Made by a program: the position numbers and the translations under genes. 64,000 nucleotides of DNA. It comes from Planctomycetota bacterium. Its GTDB lineage: Bacteria; Planctomycetota; PLA2; JAEUHO01. The stretch lies in the NCBI GenBank assembly GCA_029259775.1, contig JAJDEN010000005.1:62001-126000 (forward strand), given 5' to 3'. Under the pieces are notes generated by a model, which saw nothing but the letters and a program-made list of their open reading frames with translations, was not told the origin of the DNA and searched no databases. Positions 18,435-26,971 of the stretch are shown here, piece by piece. How positions within the stretch are numbered: the first letter of the stretch is position 1; every line of letters starts with the position of its first letter.

Positions 18435-21400
18435 CTAGCTCTTGCCTGACTTGTTCGAGCTGCCGCCGGACTTACCGGACTTGCCGCTCGAGCCACCGGA
18501 CTTGCCCGACTTGTTCGAGCTACCACCCGACTTGCCCGACTTGCCACTGGAGCCGCCTGACTTGCCGGACTTCCCGCTGGAACCACCCGACTTGCCACTC
18601 TTGCCCGACTTGCCGCCGCCCGAGCAGATCACGCCGTTCTCGACGCTCCTGCCCGAGACGACCACGAACGGACCGAAGACCGCGCCCGGCCCGATGGGCT
18701 GGCTGCAGCTGGTGTGGAGATCGACCTGGTCGCCGTTCCACTTGATCCAGATGTTCTTGCTCATCTTGCCGCCGTTGCCGTTGCCCGTGAAGGTGAACTC
18801 GTCACCCTTCGCAAGCGCGCCCTGGAAGAGCACGTCATCGTCGTCGTTGATGACCATGACCACCTGGACCGCGTCGCCGGTGTAGCTCATGGTGAGCTCA
18901 GTCACGCCGCCCTTGCAGGGCTTGCACTCTTCCTTGGGCTCGCAGCACTCGCGGCAGCCAGGATCGACCTGGCCGTTCGCGCCCATGCTGTTGCAGAACG
19001 CGCCGCCCTTCTTGCTGGCGCCACCGAGGACCGTGAAGTTGCCCCACACCGTGCCCGGGCTCACGTCCTGCGAGCAGCTCGTGTGAATCTTCACGTCCAG
19101 ACGGCCGTCGATGAAGACCTCCTCCGGCACCTTGTCATCGGCCTTCGCACCCTCGTAGGTGAAGGTGCCACCCGGCTGCACGAGGCCGTCGAAGACCTCC
19201 TTGCCGCTCTTGCCGACGGTGATCTGAGCGGGCTGAGCGCCGTCGTAACGCAGTGTCAGGGACGTCACGCCACCCTTGCACTCGCCACAGTCCTGCGGGG
19301 GCGGGCAGTCGCAGTTGCAACGGCACCAGTCCTTGAAGCACCAGATCTCGACGATGCCGAACTTGTCGGTCGTGTCGCACTCGGCGATGTCCCAGTCGAT
19401 CTCGGCGCGCGTGACACCAAGCTCACAGGGGAACTCGACCGGCTTGCAGACGGTCTTCTCGCACTCCTTGGGCTCAGGCTTGCAGGTGCACTTGTTCCAG
19501 TCGTTGTCGCAGCGGTTGCAGCAGGTGTCGGACTTGCCGGACTTCCCGGAGCTGCCCGACTTGCCGCTCGAACCACCGGACTTGCCGCTCTTGCCGGAGC
19601 TGCCCGACTTGCCGCTCGAACCACCGGACTTGCCGGACTTGCCCGAGCTGCCACCCGACTTGTTCCAGGTGTTGTTCCAGCCGCTCTTGCCGGACTTGCC
19701 GGAGCTACCGGACTTGCCCGACTTGTCGCTCGAGCCACCGGACTTGCCCGACTTGTCGCTCGAGCCACCGGACTTGCCCGACTTGTCGCTCGAGCCACCG
19801 GACTTGCCGGACTTGCCGCTCGAACCACCGGACTTGCCCGACTTGCCATCCGGGCAGTCCTGGAGCTCACCGTTGTCACGGCTCATGCCGGCGACGACCA
19901 CGAAGGGGCCGAAGCGCGTGCCGGGACCGATGGGCTTGCTGCAGCTGGTGTGGATGTCCACCTGCTTGCAGTCGGTGCGCGACGTGGGATCGCAGGGCTC
20001 CGGCGTGGGGCCGGACTTGCCCGACTTGCCGGAGCTGCCCGACTTGCCGCTCGAACCACCGGACTTGCCCGACTTGCCGGAGCTGCCCGACTTGCCGCTC
20101 GATCCACCGGACTTGCCCGACTTGCCCGACGAGCCGCCGCTCTTGCCCCAGGTGTTGCGCCAGCCGCTCTTGCCGGACTTGCCGCTCGAACCACCGGACT
20201 TGCCGGACTTGCCGCTCGAACCACCGGACTTGCCCGACTTGCCGGAGCTGCCCGACTTGCCGCTCGATCCACCGGACTTGCCCGACTTGTCGCTCGAACC
20301 ACCGGACTTGCCGGACTTGTCGCTCGAACCGCCAGACTTGCCGGACTTGCCGGAGCTGCCCGACTTACCCGACTTGGGATCGTCCGGGTCCGTCTCGCAC
20401 AGCACGCCGCCCTTGAGGCTGCGGCCGGTGACGACGGTGTAGTCACCGAAGCTCAGGCCGGGACCGATGGGCTTGCTGCAGCTGGTGTGGATCGCGACGC
20501 TGCCGTTCGGGCCGTTGACCGTGATCTCGGTACCCATCGTGCCGCCGTCGCCGGAGCCCGTGAAGCTGAACTCCGCACCGGCCGCGACGTTGGCGTCGAA
20601 GATCGCGCCGCCCTTCTTCTCGGTGACGCGGATCCGACCCGCCGGGCCGTCATTGCGCATCGTCAAGGCCGTGACCTTGCCGTCGCACTCGCTGCAGTCC
20701 TCAGGCGGGCAATCCGTCGTGACCGTCTCGCAGTCGTACTTGATCCAGATGTTCGTACCCATCTTGCCGTCGTCACCGGCACCGGCGAACGTGAAGTCCT
20801 CACCCGGAGCGACGTCGCCCTGGTAGAGGACGTTGCCGTCCTTGTCGGTGATCATGACCGTCGTCACGTCCATGCCTTCGTAGCGCATGGTCAGCTGGGT
20901 GACCCCGCCCTTGCAGGGCTCGCACTCCTCCGGCGGGCACTCGACGGGGACCGTCTCGCAGGTCACGCAACCGGGGATCGCCCCCGGGTGCATCACCTCG
21001 GCGCGGAAGATCTCGCAGACCTCGTGAGTCTCGCCACCGAGCGTGACACGGACCAGGTGCTTGTCGTTGCCGAAGTTGTTGGCGTCGAAGCGCGTACCCT
21101 CCGCCGTGAGGCGGACGGTCACGGTCGCGATGCCGCCGTCGACCTCGACCTTGTCGATGCGAACCACACCGCCGATGCCATCGATACCGCCGAACACGTC
21201 GCCCATGAACTGGGCGTCAGCCTCGTCCACGAGGTCGTTGCCGTCGCAGTCCATGTACATGCGAGCGTTGACGTCGATCTGGCCGGGGTTCGCGCCCACG
21301 AAGAAGCGCGTCTGCATGATGACCTCATGCAGCTTGCCCTCGCAGCAGCCCTCTCGCGGGCAGCAGCAGAAGCCGAACTTCACGCTCTGGTCCCCGCAGA

Positions 21401-24400
21401 CCTCGGTGTCGAAGGACACGGTGCGCGTGAGCATGGTCCCCTTCGAGGCCTCGCAGTCACGCAGCTCGGGCTGATCCGGATCGATCGTGATCCGGTAGTC
21501 GCCGGGCGACACGTCGTCGAGGCAGACTTCGCCGTTGGCCCCCGTGAACAGGTTCCAGGTATCGCCACCGATCTTCTCGATGCGGACGGCCACGAACTCG
21601 ACGCGAGCGTCAACGCCCTCGTCCAGCTCACCGTCGCAGGCCGGCGCGTCTTCCTTGAAGACCGTGACACACAGCTTCTGGACGCACGTGACACAAAGCG
21701 GGAAGTCCTGATGCACGACGTCCTCGCCGACATCGACGTCGGGCGTGAGCACGACCTGCCCGAAGTAGACGAGTCCATCGAGGATGGCGATCGTCTGGGC
21801 GTCCGTTGTGCTGATCTTCACCTCGTACGCGCCCGTCGGAATGTTCGCGAAAGCGTAGTTGCCCTCCGCGTCCGTCGTCATGTCGGCCGTGAAGCCGAGC
21901 GCGTCGCCAGCTGTACCCGTCAGCTCGACGAGAACGTTGGGCAGCGGGGTGTCGATCACGACGTCGAACACGCCGTCACAGAACTCCAGGGGCGACTTCC
22001 AGACCTTGCCGCTCAGGCTCTGCGTGCAGTGACCGAAGTCGATGCGCTCCTCGCCACCAAGCTCGAGGTTCGTGTTCTGGGCGCGCGGGGTCGCACCCTC
22101 GTTGAGGGTGATGTTCTGGGCGATCCACGTGCCGGGCAGCGGGTCGAGGATCTCGACCGTGTAGTCACCCGGGATCAGACCCGTGAACTCGTAGAAGCCG
22201 TTCGCGTCCGACGTCGTCGTGCGCGGGTTGGGCAGCGCGAGGCCGTCCGGACCTGTGAGACGGATGGTGGCGCCGTCGACCGGAATGTCGACGCCCTGCT
22301 CCCAGACTCCGTCGCAGTCCTGACCCGGCTTGTCCTGGAAGACGTAGCCGTTCAGCTTCTGGATGCAGTGACCGAAGTCGATCCGCTCCTGGCCCTGCAG
22401 GGGCAACGTGACCGGGTTGACCCTGGGCGTCTGGGCCACGTTCAGCACGAGACCGAGCTGGATCCACTTGTTCGGAAGCGGGTCGAGGATCTCGACGACG
22501 TAGCTGCCGGGCGGCAGTCCGCCGAACTCGTAGAAGCCCAGGGCGTTGGTGGTCGTCGTGCGCGGGTTCGGGTTGGGCAGGATCGCGGGACCCGTCAGGC
22601 GGATCGTCGCGCCGTCGACCGGGATGTCGTCGGCCGTCTGGTAGACGCCGTCGCAATCCTGATCCTCGTTGTCCTGGAACACGAAGCCGTAGATGCGACC
22701 CAGGCAGAGGGCCGCGAAGTTGACGTCCATCTCGATGTCACCACGCGCGCAGTCCAGCGGGACCGACGAGGGGGACGGAGGCGTCAGCGGCGGCATCTTC
22801 GAGGTGAACTCGCTCTCGACGACCGAGATCGTGTAGCTGCCGGGAACCAGGTTGACGAAGGAGTAGCGGCCGAGGGCATCCGTCGTCTGGGACGGGGCCA
22901 CCGGGCCGTTCGGACCCGTTGCGTTGACGGTGTAACCGGAGAGGCGTGCCTCACCGGGGTCCAGCTCGTTGTTCAGGTTCTCGTCGCAGTACACGACGCC
23001 GTGGATCTCGCACTTGCGGCAGTCGACGCGGAAGTCGACGTTTTTCTGATCCGGGGGCAGCGTGACATCGACGGACGAAGGCGACAGGAACGTGAAACAA
23101 CCAGGCGGGGTGCCCGCGGGCTCCGATGTGCGGACGGCGTAGTCGCCCGGGCGCAGGCTCGGGAACATGTAGGTGCCATCGGCTCCCGTGGTCGTCGTGT
23201 CGACGACGACGCCGGCCTGGAGCAGATCCACGGTCCAGCCGACGAGCGGGTCGTCGATGCCAGCGTCGTAGTTGCTGTCGAAGACGGGCTTCTCGCACCA
23301 GACACGACCGCAGAGGTCGTTCTCGCACACGAAGCCGTAGTCGCAGCTATCCACGGCACCTGTAGCCGCGTCGATGGTGATCGTCTTCACCTCTTCGCAG
23401 TTCGGGTTCAGCGGGAAGGGCACCTGAGCCGGCGGGAAGACGAACGTGAGCTCGTAGGTCCCGAAAGGCAGATCGAGGAAGCAGAACCGCGTGTCGGGGG
23501 CCGTCACCGTCTGAAGGCGTGCACCGAGGGGATCCGGCACTCCACCCACGAGGGGTACGAGCACAAGCTGGATCACCGTGCCGGCGGGCAGCGGGCGATC
23601 GGCCACGGCGTCATACAGGCAGTCGCCGCCGTCCTCGCAGTACACGTCGCCACAGATCTGCGTCTTGCAGATGTAGCCGAAGTCGCAGTCGTCCACGTCC
23701 AGGTTCTGGCCGCTGATCGTGACCTCCTTGGTCGCGAGGCAACTGGGCGCGATCATCGGAAGATCAGGGCCGGCGCCGGCCGCCTTCGAGACCGTCAGCT
23801 GGTAGACACCGAGCGGAAGGTCCTCGAAGCAGTAGCGTGTGACGGGAGCCGTCAGCGTCATGGTCTGGGCCGTGCCGGCGGGGTTCGTCGGCGTCAGCGT
23901 CACGGTGTAGGAGGTGCCGGCCGGGAGCGGCTCGTCCGTCCCGATCGGATCGGGCTCGTAGAGGCAGTCACCATCCGTCTCGCAGTACACGTCGCCGCAG
24001 ACACTGCCCTTGCAGTTGAAGCCGAAGTCACAGTCCTCGATCGAGCCCGTGGCGGGATCGACAGCGAGTTCCTTGATGTCCTCGCAACCAGGTGCCAGCG
24101 GGAACGAACCGGTCGAGGCCGGCGTGTAGAGGAACGTGAGCAGGTAGTCGCCGAACGGGACCGGATCGAAGCAGTAGCGCGTTGCGGGCGCGACGACCGT
24201 CTGCGTCAGGGTGCCCGTCGGATCCGGGAGGCCGTTCACGACGGGCGTGAGGACCAGGTCGACGATCGTGCCTACGGGAAGCGGCAGGTCACCGAGCTGC
24301 GGCTCGTACTTGCAGTTGCCGGTCTCGCTGCAGTACACGTCGCCACAGATGCGCGTGGTGCAGACGAAGCCGAAGTCGCAGTCGCTGGCCTTCGGCGTCT

Positions 24401-26513
24401 CCGAGTCGAGAGTGACCATCTTCGTCGCCGAGCAGGCGCCCCAGAGCTCGAGCTCCGGCGTGATGAAGATGTAGCTCACGACGTAGTCGCCGAACTCGAG
24501 GCCTGGGATCATCCACGCGGTGTCGGGTGCGGTGACCTCGGTCTCGACCGGCGTACCGGGACCCATCGCCGTCATCGGCGTCACGATGACGCGGATGCGG
24601 GTGCCGTCGGGCAGCGGCTCGTCCTGGCCGATCGGGTCGGGCGAGAACTCACACACGTCGGGGGTGTTCGTGCAGAACACGTCGCCACAGATGGAACCCG
24701 TGCAGTTGATCGGGATCTGGACCTCGGGGCAGTCGACCGAGCCCTCACGGCTGGTCAGACCAACCTCGATGATCCGCGGAAGCGTATCGCAGCCCGTCTG
24801 CATGGGCAGCGGGAAGGCGGGGTCGAGATCGACGCTGTAGCAGCCGGCCGGGATGTCCGCCGGGCCGTAGACACCATTGCTGTCGGTCGGGACGGTGAAC
24901 ACGTACCCGCCGGCCAGGGGCAGGCGCGTGTCGCAGTCGACCTCGGTGAACGTCACGTCGACGACGCCACCGCCAAGGGGAATCGCCAGCTCGCCCTGAT
25001 CGCGCTCGCAGTTGGCGTTGTCGTCACAGAAGACGTCGACCTTGACCTTCGGCGTGGGCGTCGTGCCCACGGGCACGCTGAAGCGCATGAAGACGAAGTT
25101 GGCCATGTCGAGGCCTTCCCAGCGCAGGCACCAGAGGCCCGGGTCGCCGAGGAGGGTTGCCTGATCGAGGCCGTTCATCTTGAAGGGGTCGCCAATCGGG
25201 GCCAGCCCAGCTTGCTGGGCGGCGGTGATCGACGGGTGGCCGCCGAACCCGGCCTGCGCCGAGGCGAACGGGGGATTGGCCGGCGTCGCCGTGGTCGTGT
25301 TGTGGCCCGGGAACCCACCGATCGGGAACAAGGCCCAGGAGACGGCTTCGCCAACGATTCGATTGCTGCCGATGCAGCCGCTCGTGTCGCCGATGTCGCG
25401 CTTGCCGTCGCAGAGCAGGTCGTTCGGGCGGATGTAACGCGGGACGTTCTCGGGCGGAATACCTGTGAGCTGGGCGCCCGTCAGGAACTCCGTGGGACCG
25501 AGCTGAACGGCTGCGTTCCAGTCGGCGTCGGCGTCGAAGAAGTTGATGTTGCCGGGGCACGCCTGCGTGCTGTGGATGTGGAAGTTGAACTCGCCGTCGT
25601 AGTAGTAGCCGTCCTGCTGATCCTCACTGCTGATGCGCACGAAGGGATCGTTCGTCTCGGCGCAACCGACGGCGGGCGCGCCCTCACAGCGCACACGCTC
25701 GTCAATGACGCCGCCGGCGAAGCCGAGGACGCCGCCGACCGGGACGAGGTAGGTGCCGTTGAACGCGATCTTGTATCCGGCGCGCTCGCGACCGGTGAAC
25801 GAGCTGACGTTGCGCGGCACGGTGAGCGGGTCGCCGCCTTCATTGCCGGCCGTCGGCGAGGGGCGCAGACGCGCGCGGAAGACGGCGCGGAAGCGGCCGT
25901 CAGGAAGCTGGAGGCCCAAGGCCGTGGCGTCCGTCGTGCTCATGTCCAGCAGCTCGCACCAGACGTCGTCCGTACCCGGCCTCGGGTCGCTCTCGGCGTC
26001 GGCGGGATCGATGGGGTCGTTGTAGTCCCGGTAGGCGGACGTCACGAGGACGGGCGCCGGATCGTTCGTGAAGTCGTTGTCGAACAGGACGACGTCCGTG
26101 TCCACCATCACACCGGCGACCATCGTCTTGGGGGCGAAGACCTCGTAGATGATGTCGGGCGCCTTGTCCACCAGCAGCATGTCGACGCGCTGATCCCAGT
26201 TGCCGATGCTGTTCGCATCAAACAGGGCGATCCGGACGCGGTCGTCTTCGGGGTTGCGCGGGTAGGTCAGGGTGAGGGTGGTCACCTGTCCCGCACCGGC
26301 GAACTGGCCCAGGCCGTTGTTCGACAGACCGTCCAGGACGACGAACTTCGCGGTCCGATCCAGCCGGTCCGGCAGGCCTTCCCAGGCATCGCCCTGGATG
26401 GTGCCGTCGGACAGCCAAGCCTCGTCGGGCTGGGCGTAGACGGCACTCGGGGCGGTACCGAGCAGAGCCGTCAGGGCGGCGAACAGGGCGACAATCAGAA
26501 GACGCTGGAACAT
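18435..26513 (-). CDS. Giant secreted multi-domain protein: SdrD_B/Cna-B-like repeats, dockerin-like segment, repeated 'IHTSCSKPIGPG' modules and Ser-Gly-Lys tracts
   Basis: Signal peptide MFQRLLIVALFAALTALLGTAPSAVYAQ; RBS-like GGAG upstream; repeats such as ICGDVYCETDGDCLYEPDPIGTDEPLPAGT and GYVFQDKPGQDCDGVWEQGVDIPVDGATIRLTGP; three KSGKSGGSSGKSG tracts. The track start (26522) is a GTG; the ATG at 26513 fits better. Confidence 0.93.
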   Translation of the reverse strand: MFQRLLIVALFAALTALLGTAPSAVYAQPDEAWLSDGTIQGDAWEGLPDRLDRTAKFVVLDGLSNNGLGQFAGAGQVTTLTLTYPRNPEDDRVRIALFDANSIGNWDQRVDMLLVDKAPDIIYEVFAPKTMVAGVMVDTDVVLFDNDFTNDPAPVLVTSAYRDYNDPIDPADAESDPRPGTDDVWCELLDMSTTDATALGLQLPDGRFRAVFRARLRPSPTAGNEGGDPLTVPRNVSSFTGRERAGYKIAFNGTYLVPVGGVLGFAGGVIDERVRCEGAPAVGCAETNDPFVRISSEDQQDGYYYDGEFNFHIHSTQACPGNINFFDADADWNAAVQLGPTEFLTGAQLTGIPPENVPRYIRPNDLLCDGKRDIGDTSGCIGSNRIVGEAVSWALFPIGGFPGHNTTTATPANPPFASAQAGFGGHPSITAAQQAGLAPIGDPFKMNGLDQATLLGDPGLWCLRWEGLDMANFVFMRFSVPVGTTPTPKVKVDVFCDDNANCERDQGELAIPLGGGVVDVTFTEVDCDTRLPLAGGYVFTVPTDSNGVYGPADIPAGCYSVDLDPAFPLPMQTGCDTLPRIIEVGLTSREGSVDCPEVQIPINCTGSICGDVFCTNTPDVCEFSPDPIGQDEPLPDGTRIRVIVTPMTAMGPGTPVETEVTAPDTAWMIPGLEFGDYVVSYIFITPELELWGACSATKMVTLDSETPKASDCDFGFVCTTRICGDVYCSETGNCKYEPQLGDLPLPVGTIVDLVLTPVVNGLPDPTGTLTQTVVAPATRYCFDPVPFGDYLLTFLYTPASTGSFPLAPGCEDIKELAVDPATGSIEDCDFGFNCKGSVCGDVYCETDGDCLYEPDPIGTDEPLPAGTSYTVTLTPTNPAGTAQTMTLTAPVTRYCFEDLPLGVYQLTVSKAAGAGPDLPMIAPSCLATKEVTISGQNLDVDDCDFGYICKTQICGDVYCEDGGDCLYDAVADRPLPAGTVIQLVLVPLVGGVPDPLGARLQTVTAPDTRFCFLDLPFGTYELTFVFPPAQVPFPLNPNCEEVKTITIDAATGAVDSCDYGFVCENDLCGRVWCEKPVFDSNYDAGIDDPLVGWTVDLLQAGVVVDTTTTGADGTYMFPSLRPGDYAVRTSEPAGTPPGCFTFLSPSSVDVTLPPDQKNVDFRVDCRKCEIHGVVYCDENLNNELDPGEARLSGYTVNATGPNGPVAPSQTTDALGRYSFVNLVPGSYTISVVESEFTSKMPPLTPPSPSSVPLDCARGDIEMDVNFAALCLGRIYGFVFQDNEDQDCDGVYQTADDIPVDGATIRLTGPAILPNPNPRTTTTNALGFYEFGGLPPGSYVVEILDPLPNKWIQLGLVLNVAQTPRVNPVTLPLQGQERIDFGHCIQKLNGYVFQDKPGQDCDGVWEQGVDIPVDGATIRLTGPDGLALPNPRTTTSDANGFYEFTGLIPGDYTVEILDPLPGTWIAQNITLNEGATPRAQNTNLELGGEERIDFGHCTQSLSGKVWKSPLEFCDGVFDVVIDTPLPNVLVELTGTAGDALGFTADMTTDAEGNYAFANIPTGAYEVKISTTDAQTIAILDGLVYFGQVVLTPDVDVGEDVVHQDFPLCVTCVQKLCVTVFKEDAPACDGELDEGVDARVEFVAVRIEKIGGDTWNLFTGANGEVCLDDVSPGDYRITIDPDQPELRDCEASKGTMLTRTVSFDTEVCGDQSVKFGFCCCPREGCCEGKLHEVIMQTRFFVGANPGQIDVNARMYMDCDGNDLVDEADAQFMGDVFGGIDGIGGVVRIDKVEVDGGIATVTVRLTAEGTRFDANNFGNDKHLVRVTLGGETHEVCEIFRAEVMHPGAIPGCVTCETVPVECPPEECEPCKGGVTQLTMRYEGMDVTTVMITDKDGNVLYQGDVAPGEDFTFAGAGDDGKMGTNIWIKYDCETVTTDCPPEDCSECDGKVTALTMRNDGPAGRIRVTEKKGGAIFDANVAAGAEFSFTGSGDGGTMGTEITVNGPNGSVAIHTSCSKPIGPGLSFGDYTVVTGRSLKGGVLCETDPDDPKSGKSGSSGKSGKSGGSSDKSGKSGGSSDKSGKSGGSSGKSGSSGKSGKSGGSSGKSGKSGGSSGKSGKSGWRNTWGKSGGSSGKSGKSGGSSGKSGSSGKSGKSGGSSGKSGSSGKSGKSGPTPEPCDPTSRTDCKQVDIHTSCSKPIGPGTRFGPFVVVAGMSRDNGELQDCPDGKSGKSGGSSGKSGKSGGSSDKSGKSGGSSDKSGKSGGSSDKSGKSGSSGKSGKSGWNNTWNKSGGSSGKSGKSGGSSGKSGSSGKSGKSGGSSGKSGSSGKSGKSDTCCNRCDNDWNKCTCKPEPKECEKTVCKPVEFPCELGVTRAEIDWDIAECDTTDKFGIVEIWCFKDWCRCNCDCPPPQDCGECKGGVTSLTLRYDGAQPAQITVGKSGKEVFDGLVQPGGTFTYEGAKADDKVPEEVFIDGRLDVKIHTSCSQDVSPGTVWGNFTVLGGASKKGGAFCNSMGANGQVDPGCRECCEPKEECKPCKGGVTELTMSYTGDAVQVVMVINDDDDVLFQGALAKGDEFTFTGNGNGGKMSKNIWIKWNGDQVDLHTSCSQPIGPGAVFGPFVVVSGRSVENGVICSGGGKSGKSGKSGGSSGKSGKSGGSSGKSGKSGGSSNKSGKSGGSSGKSGKSGGSSNKSGKS
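18438..18618 (-). repeat. SGK tract 1 (C-terminal): tandem repeats encoding KSGKSGGSS
   Basis: Plus strand shows repeated 'gacttgcccgacttg(c/t)(c)gctcgagccacc'-type units; encodes GGGKSGKSGKSGGSSGKSGKSGGSS...GGSSNKSGKS-stop. Confidence 0.9.
19525..19850 (-). repeat. SGK tract 2, including an exact 30-bp tandem triplication
   Basis: The unit gacttgcccgacttgtcgctcgagccaccg is identical at 19711-19740, 19741-19770 and 19771-19800, then a diverged copy at 19801-19830. Interrupted by a GWNNTWNK insert. Confidence 0.93.
20014..20382 (-). repeat. SGK tract 3
   Basis: Same 30-bp-type units. Interrupted by GWRNTWGK; the protein sequence following the insert (KSGGSSGKSGKSGGSSGKSGSSGKSGKSGGSSGKSGSSGKSGKS) matches that of tract 2. 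Confidence 0.92.
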
Positions 26514-26679
26514 TTGTCTCACTCCACGGGGGAGAAGTGCGTACGAACAAGAGCAGCCCTACCGGGAGCACGCTCGACCACGCCAAGAGCATGAGGGATG
26601 CCGAACGTCCCGTCCGCACCCACATTGGCGTAAGTCATTAATCTTGAATGAGTTGTGATTTCGACGTGGCGCGCGGCGA

Positions 26680-26702
26680 GATGCCGGATGTTCTCTTTTT
26701 TG
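26680..26702 (-). promoter_or_regulatory. AT-rich shared upstream element (AAAAAAGAGAACATCCGGCATC)
   Basis: Minus-strand copy upstream of the giant gene; matches AAAAAGAGAACAAGCGGCAATGCC upstream of 37714. Confidence 0.4.
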
Positions 26703-26837
26703 GCCGCATGTTCACGCTGCGCAACAAGGTAGGTGCCCGTTCGCACCCGGGCAAGGAACGAAGCCGGCGCGCGGGCGACGATTCGGCTCCGAGCCGGAAA
26801 GGCCGATTCCACGGCCTCTGGGGTCCCAGGCACCGGC

Positions 26838-26879
26838 AAAAACGACGAGGCGCCCGGGGTCTCCCACGGGCGCCTCGTC
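26838..26879 (-). terminator. Rho-independent terminator of the repeat lipoprotein gene at 26972
   Basis: Minus strand GACGAGGCGCCCG-TGGGAGACCC-CGGGCGCCTCGTC-G-TTTTT; perfect 13-bp stem plus T-run. Confidence 0.88.
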
Positions 26880-26971
26880 AGAGGATCAGTCAGGCTACGA
26901 GGCGCGCCGGTTGCCTCTCGGCGGGCGTTGCCTCTCGGCGGGCGCTGCCTCGGGGGCGTTGCTGTTCGCCC

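Noticed and set aside
19525-20382. CRISPR-like 30-bp repeats
   Set aside because: The units are contiguous with no unique spacers, are in frame and encode SGK protein repeats; not a CRISPR array.
18714-26594. 2626-aa plus-strand ORF antisense to the giant gene
   Set aside because: Low-complexity Ala/Arg/Leu/Val/Gly-biased product (for example RLAARTTGLARLAGAARLAA), no recognisable domain. Expected open frame on the opposite strand of a high-GC gene; the minus-strand frame has a signal peptide and coherent domains.
26218-26625. 135-aa ORF with hydrophobic start MWVRTGRSASLMLLAWSSVLPVGLLLF
   Set aside because: Looks like a signal peptide, but it continues out of frame into the giant coding sequence with Arg/Pro-rich junk; the in-frame MFQRLLIVALFAALTALLG signal explains the locus.
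26519-26839. 106-aa minus-strand ORF directly upstream of the giant gene
   Set aside because: Begins next to the terminator of the preceding gene and ends at the giant gene's start; no domain or signal. More likely the 5' UTR/promoter region, though a leader ORF cannot be excluded.
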